The translations under genes were made by a program, and so were the position numbers. Below the pieces are notes generated by a model. It worked only from the letters and a program-made list of their open reading frames with translations. It did no database searches and had not been told where the DNA came from. A stretch of DNA of 64,000 nt from Peptoniphilus_A hominis (lineage in GTDB: Bacteria; Bacillota; Clostridia; Tissierellales; Peptoniphilaceae): positions 9,291 through 73,290 of the forward strand of contig NZ_JBBMFO010000005.1 in assembly GCF_040096015.1 (NCBI RefSeq). The letters run 5' to 3'. Shown here piece after piece: positions 58,050 through 64,000 of the stretch (within the stretch, counting starts at the first letter, position 1; each line of letters starts with the position of its first letter).

Positions 58050-59759
58050 ATGATAAATTTTAGAGAAGAAATAATAAAAATACTTGATGAAAAAATCGAA
58101 AGTTTAAAGGCAGAAGAAATTGACAAAATGGTAGAAGTGCCACCAAATTATGAACTTGGTGACTTTGCCTTTCCAGTTTTTAGCCTGGCAAAAATTTACA
58201 GAAAAAATCCTGCCATGATTGCAGAAGAACTTGCAGGAGAAATTAAGTCAAAATATTTTGAAAAAGTTGAAAACAAAAATGCCTACCTAAACTTTTACAT
58301 CAACAAAAGTCTTTTGACAGAAGAAATTTTAAAGGAAACTGTAGACAAAAAAGAAAATTTTGGCAAGTCAGAAATAGGAAAGGGAAAGAATATTGTCCTA
58401 GATTATTCTTCTACAAATATTGCTAAGCCTTTCCACATTGGTCACATTAGGTCCACTGTTATTGGAGATTCCCTAAAAAGAATTTTTAATTTCTTGGGCT
58501 ATAATACAGTGGCAGTAAACCATTTGGGAGACTACGGAACTCAATTTGGAATGTTAATCTATGCCTACAAGACATGGGGTAACAAGGAAGAAATTGAAAA
58601 TGACCCAATCCCTGAACTTTTGAAACTTTATGTAAAGGTAAATGAAGTTGCAGAAGAAGATGCAGAAGTAAAAGAAGAATGTCGCTATTGGTTTAAGGAA
58701 CTTGAAAATAAAAATGAAGAAGCTGTAAAAATTTGGAAGTGGTTTAGAGAGATTTCTCTAAAAGAATTTAACAGAGTTTACGACATGCTTGACATTCACT
58801 TTGATTCCTACAACGGAGAATCCTTCTACTCTGATATGTTACCTGAAGTAATAAAGGAAATTAGAGATAAAAACTTGTTGGAAGAATCAGAAGGTGCTGA
58901 AATTATAAATCTTGATAAGTATGATCTTTCACCAGCAATTGTTGTAAAATCTGATGGCACTTCAATCTATTTGACAAGAGACATAGCTGCTGCAAAATAT
59001 AGGGAAGAAAATTACAATCCAGACCAAATTATTTATGTTGTTGCAACACAACAATCTCTTCACTTTAAACAACTTCGTGCAGTTTTAAAGGAAATGGGAG
59101 AAGACTTTTGGGACAAGATAAATCATGTTGCCTTTGGAATGGTTTCTCTTGAAGACGGCACACTTTCCACAAGAAGGGGTAAAGTTGTCTATCTTGAAGA
59201 TGTTCTCAACAAGGCAATTGATAAGGTTCGCGACATTCTTGACGATAGAGAAAAAGAACAAGGTCAAAAAATTGAAAATAAGGAAGAACTTGCACAGGCA
59301 GTTGGCATTGGTGCCATAAAATTCCAAGAACTCTTTAACGGAAGAATCAAGGACTACACTTTTAACTGGGACAAAACTCTTTCCTTTGAAGGAGAAACTG
59401 GACCTTATGTGCAATATGTTCACGCAAGAATTTGCTCCCTACTAAATAAGGGGGACTTCGACATAAATAATGAAATTGACCCAAGCCTTCTTACAGAAGA
59501 AAGCGAAATAAATATTATAAGAAGTCTTTACAACTTCACTGATGTTGTAATTGATGCTTGTGAAAAGTGTGAGCCATACTTTATCACAAGATACACAGTT
59601 GAACTTGCAAAGAACTTTAACAAATTCTACAACCAAACACAAATTTTAGTTGATGATGAAAAATTAAAAAACACAAGACTTATGCTTTGCTACGCAGTTA
59701 AAAATGTTATAGCAAGTGGACTTGACTTACTTGGAATTAAAGCACCAGAAAAGATGTGA
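58050..59759 (+). CDS. argS: Arginyl-tRNA synthetase
   Basis: A 569-residue class I synthetase that requires tRNA for activation. The N-terminal Add-1 domain precedes DYSSTNIAKPFHIGHIRSTVIG (shortened), which contains the HIGH motif near residue 125. The KMSKS region is replaced by STRRGKVVYLED near 375, the usual variant. The C-terminal DALR anticodon-binding domain starts near 455. AAGGAG precedes the ATG, nine bases after mutS2. A membrane protein gene begins four bases after its stop. Confidence 0.97.
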   Translation: MINFREEIIKILDEKIESLKAEEIDKMVEVPPNYELGDFAFPVFSLAKIYRKNPAMIAEELAGEIKSKYFEKVENKNAYLNFYINKSLLTEEILKETVDKKENFGKSEIGKGKNIVLDYSSTNIAKPFHIGHIRSTVIGDSLKRIFNFLGYNTVAVNHLGDYGTQFGMLIYAYKTWGNKEEIENDPIPELLKLYVKVNEVAEEDAEVKEECRYWFKELENKNEEAVKIWKWFREISLKEFNRVYDMLDIHFDSYNGESFYSDMLPEVIKEIRDKNLLEESEGAEIINLDKYDLSPAIVVKSDGTSIYLTRDIAAAKYREENYNPDQIIYVVATQQSLHFKQLRAVLKEMGEDFWDKINHVAFGMVSLEDGTLSTRRGKVVYLEDVLNKAIDKVRDILDDREKEQGQKIENKEELAQAVGIGAIKFQELFNGRIKDYTFNWDKTLSFEGETGPYVQYVHARICSLLNKGDFDINNEIDPSLLTEESEINIIRSLYNFTDVVIDACEKCEPYFITRYTVELAKNFNKFYNQTQILVDDEKLKNTRLMLCYAVKNVIASGLDLLGIKAPEKM

Positions 59760-59763
59760 TGAT

Positions 59764-60537
59764 ATGAACTTTTTTGAAGACTTACAATTAGTTTATAAAA
59801 AGGCAGGACAGGACACCTTTTTAAAAATAAAAAAGGCCCCACAATTTTTAATTTTTCCTTTTATATATGGAATAATTTACACTTTGGGATTTTTCCTTAT
59901 TGGAAATTTCCTTGGAATGTTTCTTGGTGGTCTAATGGGATTTGTAACTCCACTTTTGACAGCCCTAATTCTTTCAAGCTACTTTTCTGTTTTAAGTGAT
60001 CTTATCTACTACAACAGAATTAGTTTTAGGAATTTTTCAAAAACTTTTATGGAATACTTTGCATCAATTTATTCAGTGTTTTTTATCCTCATGATAATTT
60101 CCTTTTTGATGCCAGGTATAGGTGGAGCCATGGGTGCAACTACACTTGTGGGAGCATTAATTACAATTGCACTAAACCCAATTGCTGAATCAATTTATAT
60201 AAGGGGAGAGTATTACACATCAGCTTACACTCACTCACTTGAATTTATGAAGGAAAACTTCCTACTTTGGACTATACCATTTTTGATTTATCTTGGCATA
60301 CTTCACCTTCTTGGCTTTGACTTTGCCATGATGATTTCATCAAATTCAATTGTGGATATTCCACTAGGAGAAAATATAATGACGGGACTATCCTACTTGA
60401 ATCCAATGGACCCTTACAATATAAAAGTTTTAATAGCCAGCATCATCACTGCTATCTATGCAATCTTTAGGGGCAATCTCTACAGGATTTTAGTTGGTTC
60501 AACTAGAAGAAAGAGAGCCTATATGGGCGAGCTTTAA
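59764..60537 (+). CDS. Hypothetical membrane protein, about six segments
   Basis: A 257-residue integral membrane protein of no family I recognise. Hydrophobic segments lie near residues 28-50, 52-78, 100-125 (IYSVFFILMIISFLM), 128-150 (rich in Gly and Ala), 175-200 (LWTIPFLIYLGILHLLG) and 220-240. The N-terminus (NFFEDLQLVYKKAGQDTFLK) and the C-terminus (GSTRRKRAYMGEL) are polar, likely cytosolic. The start is the ATG at 59764; the ribosome site is weak (GTGATGAT), so translation may depend on argS. The next feature is a terminator, making this the last gene of the pheS-argS run. Confidence 0.75.
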   Translation: MNFFEDLQLVYKKAGQDTFLKIKKAPQFLIFPFIYGIIYTLGFFLIGNFLGMFLGGLMGFVTPLLTALILSSYFSVLSDLIYYNRISFRNFSKTFMEYFASIYSVFFILMIISFLMPGIGGAMGATTLVGALITIALNPIAESIYIRGEYYTSAYTHSLEFMKENFLLWTIPFLIYLGILHLLGFDFAMMISSNSIVDIPLGENIMTGLSYLNPMDPYNIKVLIASIITAIYAIFRGNLYRILVGSTRRKRAYMGEL

Positions 60538-60560
60538 AAAATACAAATTTATTGACTAAA

Positions 60561-60587
60561 AGACTTGACTGGTTCAGGTCTTTTTTT
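60561..60587 (+). terminator. Terminator after the membrane protein gene
   Basis: An 8-bp stem (60561-60568 with 60574-60581, one G-T pair), CTGGT loop and seven T residues. Confidence 0.88.
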
Positions 60588-60636
60588 AATTGAAAAATTT
60601 TCCTAGCAATAAAAATAAAATAAATTTAAAATTTAA

Positions 60637-60665
60637 TTGATAGAAATTTTTCTATTTGATAGGAT
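60637..60665 (+). promoter_or_regulatory. Promoter of the exonuclease III gene
   Basis: TTGATA (60637-60642), 17-base spacer, TAGGAT (60660-60665) with TG one base upstream; 47 bases before the start codon. Confidence 0.6.
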
Positions 60666-60712
60666 TTAAGGTAAAGATATAAAAATAAATTTATAAAATA
60701 TAGGAGGAAACA

Positions 60713-61546
60713 ATGAAAATAATATCCTGGAATATAGATTCTTTAAACGCAGCCTTGACTAGCGACTCCTCTAGGGCACTTATGTCAAGAGCAGTGCTAG
60801 CTACAATAAAAAATGAAGATCCAGATATAATTGCGATCCAAGAGACAAAGCTACCTCACAATGGACCTAGCAAGAAGCACAAGGAAATCTTGGCAGAAGA
60901 ATTTGGCGACTATGATTATGTTTGGGTATCATCTTGTGAACCAGCTCGCAAGGGTTACGCAGGCAACATGACTTTTTACAAGAAGGGTCTAATGCCTCTT
61001 GTGACTTTTCCAAAAATTGGGGCGCCAGACACTATGGATTTCGAGGGGAGAATAGCAACACTTGAATTTGAAGATTTTTTCTTCACTCAAGTTTATACAC
61101 CTAATGCTGGCAATGAATTAAAGAGGCTTCCCTTAAGACAGATTTGGGACGAGAAGTATGCAGACTACTTGGAAGAACTTGACAAGATAAAACCTGTCGT
61201 TGCCACTGGAGATTTCAATGTTGCTCACAAGGAAATTGACCTGGCTCACCCAGAAAACAATCGCATGTCTGCAGGCTTTACTGATGAAGAGAGAGAGGGA
61301 TTTACCAACTTACTAAATAGAGGTTTTATTGATAGCTTTAGACATATCAACGGAGACGTCGAAGGAGCCTACACTTGGTGGGCACAAAGAGTTAAGACAT
61401 CAAAGATAAATAATTCAGGCTGGAGAATTGACTACTTTTTAGTCAGCGACAGAATAAAGGACCTAGTTAAAGATTCAAAGATGGTGGACTCTGGAGAAAG
61501 GCAAGATCACGCCCCAATTTTATTAAACATTGACTTGGAAAAATAA
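60713..61546 (+). CDS. xth: Exodeoxyribonuclease III (AP endonuclease)
   Basis: A 277-residue ExoIII-family enzyme for base-excision repair at abasic sites. The catalytic motifs are WNIDSLNAA at the start, IQETKLP near residue 43 (metal Glu), FTQVYTPNAG near 125, VATGDFNVAHKEIDLAHP near 165 (Asp/Asn), TWWAQR near 225 and RIDYFLVSD with the C-terminal RQDHAPI (catalytic Asp-His). The short insert after the metal Glu and the tail fit the Bacillus ExoA-like group. AGGAGG precedes the ATG. The downstream YlmD/YfiH-like gene starts one base after its stop. Confidence 0.95.
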   Translation: MKIISWNIDSLNAALTSDSSRALMSRAVLATIKNEDPDIIAIQETKLPHNGPSKKHKEILAEEFGDYDYVWVSSCEPARKGYAGNMTFYKKGLMPLVTFPKIGAPDTMDFEGRIATLEFEDFFFTQVYTPNAGNELKRLPLRQIWDEKYADYLEELDKIKPVVATGDFNVAHKEIDLAHPENNRMSAGFTDEEREGFTNLLNRGFIDSFRHINGDVEGAYTWWAQRVKTSKINNSGWRIDYFLVSDRIKDLVKDSKMVDSGERQDHAPILLNIDLEK

Positions 61547-61547
61547 G

Positions 61548-62270
61548 ATGAAATCCGAATTTTTAGAAAAGAATGGGATAATAAATCTAATAAACGGCAT
61601 GGAGTACTCCCTGTCCTATGCAAAAGAGGGAGAAAAAGTTAAGGACTATGTTAAAGATATATTAAAGAGGCTTGACATAAATCCTCATGAAATTTACTCC
61701 TGCATCCAAACTCATACAGATAAAATCGCTTATTGTAATGGGGAAAATGGAGATACATTTATCTACGGCAGAAACTTTAAGGACACAGACGGACTGGTAA
61801 CTGACAAGAAAAACCTAGCACTGCTCTTAAAATTTGCCGACTGCACACCAATAGTCCTCTATGATAAAAAGAGAGAAGTTCTTTCCATAATTCACTCTGG
61901 CTGGAGGGGAGCAAAAAAGAAAATTCCAGAAAAAGCCCTTGAGAAAATGGAAAAGGAATTTAAATCAGACCCAAAGGATATAATTGCCTATATTGGACCG
62001 AGTATTGATATAGAAAATTATGAAGTTGGCGAAGAAGTCTACGAGGAATTTAAGGACTTTAAAAACAGAGATAAATTTTTTATAAAAATCGGAGACTCTT
62101 GGCACCTTTCCATGGTTGAGGTAAATAAAGAGCTTTTATTAGATGGAGGAATAGAAGAAAAAAATATAGAAATATCAGAGGAGTCAACCTACAACAACTT
62201 AAAGCTTCATTCAGCAAGAAGAGAAGGCAAGACCTATGGACTAAATGCCATGCTGGTAATGATAAAGTGA
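61548..62270 (+). CDS. YfiH/YlmD family purine nucleoside phosphorylase-like protein
   Basis: A 240-residue protein of the YfiH/RL5/LACC1 group, which act as purine nucleoside phosphorylases or adenosine deaminases (older name: multicopper polyphenol oxidase). Family motifs: IQTHTDKIAY near residue 57 (metal His), FADCTPIVLYD near 100 (metal Cys), IIHSGWRGAKKKIPEKAL near 120 (metal His) and YIGPSIDIENYEVGEEVY near 155. The usual Cys pair after GPSI is replaced by Glu-Asn, but the three zinc/copper ligands are intact. ATG at 61548 is chosen; no good ribosome site exists, so coupling to the exonuclease gene is likely. Confidence 0.9.
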   Translation: MKSEFLEKNGIINLINGMEYSLSYAKEGEKVKDYVKDILKRLDINPHEIYSCIQTHTDKIAYCNGENGDTFIYGRNFKDTDGLVTDKKNLALLLKFADCTPIVLYDKKREVLSIIHSGWRGAKKKIPEKALEKMEKEFKSDPKDIIAYIGPSIDIENYEVGEEVYEEFKDFKNRDKFFIKIGDSWHLSMVEVNKELLLDGGIEEKNIEISEESTYNNLKLHSARREGKTYGLNAMLVMIK

Positions 62271-62343
62271 AGTTGAAAGCCTATTTTTTATCTGCTAGCA
62301 TTTATTGTATTGTCAAATAAGAATTAAAAAAAGAGGAAATTTA

Positions 62344-63450
62344 ATGGAAAATCTTTTTAAAGAAGAATTAAATAAAAAATTAAAAAATATAGTTTTTATA
62401 GATTTAAAAGAAGAATATAGACTTGGCGAACTTGTACTTCCATCTGGTTTTTCACTTCCCATAAAACTAGATTATCTTATAGAAGGAATTAAGGAAAAAG
62501 AATTAGAAGAAGAGATAAATTTAGAAAAAATTGTAGAGGCAATGATCTATCTCTTGGGAATTGACTCTGACTTTAAATTAGCAGAGAAATACAGAGAAGT
62601 CCTAAAAAAATTAGAAATAGATTTAAAAAATTATGCCATGCACAAGGCATATATAAATCAAGAAGATGACCCCTTGGATTCCTATATCTTCTTAAGGGGC
62701 TATGAAGAGGAAAAGGGAAGGAATGCCGACATAATTTTTAAAGAAGCAAATATATTGGAGTCCATCTACAACAAATTAGAATTGGAAGATGACTATGAGA
62801 AGGCAGACAAATTACTAAATATTATTATAAAAAAATACAACGAGGTCTTAAATGAAGATGAAAATTACAGCCTCGCCTATTACAGACTTGCCTACATCAA
62901 CTTGTCCCTACAAAAATACATCAAGGCAAACATGTACTTTGAAAAGTTCATAAACCTATCAGATAGCGAAGAATTAAAGGACGAAGTCAGAAGAGAAATG
63001 GAAACAATAAGAGACAGCGTGAACTTTGATTCAGCAAAGACCTATTTATCCTATGGAGAATATGACAAGGCTTTAAACTTATTGAGAGACATCTCAGAAA
63101 ACTTTAACAAAAATGAAGAATTTTATTATGCCTTAGCCATAACCCACTATAATCTAGGAGATCTGGAAGGGGCAGAAGAATTTGCAAAAATATCAATTGA
63201 GAAAAAAGTATTAGAAGAAAATGTAAATTTACTGTCAACACTTTATGCATCTAAAAACAAATTCGAAGATGCCATAGAAACTTTAGAGATGGGATTATCT
63301 GAAATAGAAAATTCCTATCCCTTAAACTACAATTTAGGAATCCTATATTTGAACAAAAAAGACCTAGAAAAGGGAATAAAATACCTGGAAAAGGCAAATG
63401 AAATTAGTCCAAATAAAGAGCTAGAAAAATTTATAAAAAATTTAAAATAA
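62344..63450 (+). CDS. Tetratricopeptide repeat protein
   Basis: A 368-residue cytosolic protein without signal peptide. Residues 1-~110 are a charged, unrecognised N-terminal region (FIDLKEEYRLGELVLPSGFSL). From about 150 on, helical pairs with TPR spacing are visible: YSLAYYRLAYINLSLQKYIKA, DSAKTYLSYGEYDKALNLL, EEFYYALAITHYNLGDLEGA, and YPLNYNLGILYLNKKDLEKG. TPR arrays mediate protein-protein contacts, but the partner is unknown. AGAGGA precedes the ATG at 62344; an upstream in-frame start has no ribosome site. It is the last gene before the rRNA promoters, with no clear terminator of its own. Confidence 0.85.
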   Translation: MENLFKEELNKKLKNIVFIDLKEEYRLGELVLPSGFSLPIKLDYLIEGIKEKELEEEINLEKIVEAMIYLLGIDSDFKLAEKYREVLKKLEIDLKNYAMHKAYINQEDDPLDSYIFLRGYEEEKGRNADIIFKEANILESIYNKLELEDDYEKADKLLNIIIKKYNEVLNEDENYSLAYYRLAYINLSLQKYIKANMYFEKFINLSDSEELKDEVRREMETIRDSVNFDSAKTYLSYGEYDKALNLLRDISENFNKNEEFYYALAITHYNLGDLEGAEEFAKISIEKKVLEENVNLLSTLYASKNKFEDAIETLEMGLSEIENSYPLNYNLGILYLNKKDLEKGIKYLEKANEISPNKELEKFIKNLK

Positions 63451-63453
63451 ATG

Positions 63454-63482
63454 TTGACAGCCTATAAAAACCATTGTATACT
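63454..63482 (+). promoter_or_regulatory. rRNA promoter P1
   Basis: TTGACA (63454-63459), 17-base spacer, TATACT (63477-63482), four bases after the TPR gene stop. Expected start near 63489, at the first base of an 8-bp inverted repeat (63489-63496 with 63499-63506). Confidence 0.85.
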
Positions 63483-63552
63483 ATACAAGTTGTCTCTTGA
63501 GACAACCTTCTTAAAAAGTCAGTAAAATAAAATAAAAAATTGTAAATTTTAC

Positions 63553-63581
63553 TTGACAAAGAATTTTTAAGAAGTTATAAT
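63553..63581 (+). promoter_or_regulatory. rRNA promoter P2, perfect consensus
   Basis: TTGACA (63553-63558), 17-base spacer, TATAAT (63576-63581). Expected start near 63588, again the first base of a hairpin (63588-63594 with 63599-63605). Confidence 0.92.
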
Positions 63582-63587
63582 AAATAA

Positions 63588-63733
63588 GCTACTTAAAAAA
63601 GTAGCAATGAAACATGATAATTAAATAGTGTGAAGATAAAAAGATTCGTAATGAATCACAGATTCGTAAAAGAATCACAAAGCAAACCAGAAATTCGTTT
63701 AGTTTTGAGAAAACTAATGAGTCATACAAATTT
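63588..63733 (+). promoter_or_regulatory. rRNA operon leader with hairpins and tandem repeat
   Basis: The leader holds a start-site hairpin (63588-63605). Two direct repeat units follow at 63643-63660 and 63661-63679, each a small hairpin GATTC-loop-GAATC followed by ACA. An 8-bp hairpin TTAGTTTT/AAAACTAA lies at 63699-63717. These are probably processing or antitermination elements; I did not find a certain boxA. Confidence 0.7.
63643..63679 (+). repeat. Tandem hairpin repeat in the rRNA leader
   Basis: Two adjacent copies of GATTCGTAA-n-GAATCACA, differing only in the loop (one base inserted, one changed). Each can form a 5-bp stem. Confidence 0.85.
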
Positions 63734-64000
63734 TTAATTGAGAGTTTGATCCTGGCTCAGGACGAACGCTGGCGGCGCGCTTAACACATGCAAGTCGAGC
63801 GATGAAATTTTGACAGATCCCTTCGGGGTGAAGACAAAATGGATTAGCGGCGGACGGGTGAGTAACACGTGAGTAACCTGCCTTAGACATTGGGATAGCC
63901 TCGGGAAACCGGGATTAATACCGAATAAAATCATAGGTGCACATGCACTAATGATCAAAACTCCGGTGGTCTAAGATGGACTCGCGTCCCATTAGCTAGT
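63734..64000 (+). rRNA. rrs: 16S ribosomal RNA, 5' part
   Basis: The canonical 5' sequence AGAGTTTGATCCTGGCTCAG is at 63741-63760, followed by GACGAACGCTGGCGGC and ACACATGCAAGTCGAGC, then GGCGGACGGGTGAGTAACAC. The mature end is placed about 7 bases before AGAGTTTG by comparison with E. coli. The gene continues past the window. The V1-V2 sequence looks like a Gram-positive anaerobic coccus or a relative, but I cannot fix the genus. Confidence 0.97.

Noticed and set aside
63489..63506. The inverted repeat at rRNA P1 as a terminator of the TPR gene
   Set aside because: No T-run follows and the loop is only two bases, so it is unlikely to terminate transcription efficiently.
1..64000. CRISPR array, prophage, insertion sequence or toxin-antitoxin pair
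   Set aside because: No regularly spaced repeats beyond the two-unit rRNA leader repeat, no integrase, transposase or phage structural genes, and no recognisable toxin-antitoxin gene pair were found.

Overview
The window is a 64-kb stretch of a low-GC, Gram-positive, anaerobe-type chromosome. Several things point to the Peptoniphilaceae/Tissierellia part of the Firmicutes: the AT-rich sequence, strong AGGAGG ribosome binding sites, frequent TTG starts, a T-box, r-protein leader RNAs, RNase J, a suf system with SufU, and an alaS-ireB-ruvX-DUF1292-fur-rnj block. The 16S rRNA start at the right edge fits this, but I cannot name a genus from 267 bases. Almost everything is core chromosome. I see no prophage, insertion sequence, CRISPR array or plasmid module.

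Layout. 1-2.3 kb: end of a substrate-binding-protein ABC importer (binding protein, permease, ATPase). 2.4-6.3 kb (minus strand): an ECF-like sigma factor with a DUF4179 membrane partner, then an ABC-2 permease with an unusual, apparently degenerate ATPase. 6.5-10.2 kb: ychF, a HAD phosphatase, rbgA, rnhB and yraN, tightly packed. 10.4-18.1 kb: iron-sulfur cluster and cysteine desulfurase run sufCBDSU, an Rrf2 regulator, a second desulfurase and an AI-2E-type exporter. 18.2-23.9 kb: alaS, ireB, ruvX, DUF1292, a Fur-family regulator and RNase J. 24-26.5 kb: trmR-trhP-udk (tRNA wobble uridine modification plus uridine kinase). 26.5-27.7 kb: L20-leader, infC (ATT start), rpmI, rplT. 27.8-29.8 kb: Trk/Ktr potassium uptake. 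29.8-33.8 kb: a 57-residue membrane protein, a YerB lipoprotein, a DUF4342 protein, an rRNA methyltransferase and two poorly known genes. 34-36.2 kb: Thr T-box and thrS. 36.3-37.4 kb: L21 leader, rplU, prp, rpmA. 37.5-41.9 kb: obgE, yhbY, nadD, yqeK, an LCP protein, rsfS, ridA. 42-47.4 kb: rhodanese, DEAD-box helicase, polA, coaE. 47.5 kb: tRNA-Trp. 47.7-49.2 kb (minus strand): two accessory proteins. 49.3-59.8 kb: pheS, pheT, zapA, a U32 protein, mutS2, argS. 59.8-63.5 kb: a membrane protein, exonuclease III, a YlmD/YfiH protein and a TPR protein. 63.4-64 kb: tandem rRNA promoters, leader and the 16S 5' end.

The theme is translation (five synthetase genes for Ala, Thr, Phe and Arg, r-proteins, ribosome-assembly GTPases, tRNA and rRNA modification), Fe-S supply and DNA maintenance. 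The best second-look items are regulatory or small. Consensus promoters are followed within a few bases by hairpins (alaS, the DEAD-box gene, both rRNA promoters). The ABC ATPase lacks its catalytic glutamate and carries an acidic tail. There is an easily missed 57-residue membrane protein next to the potassium uptake genes, and an altered Prp cleavage site in L27. I did not find a clearly new multi-gene system.
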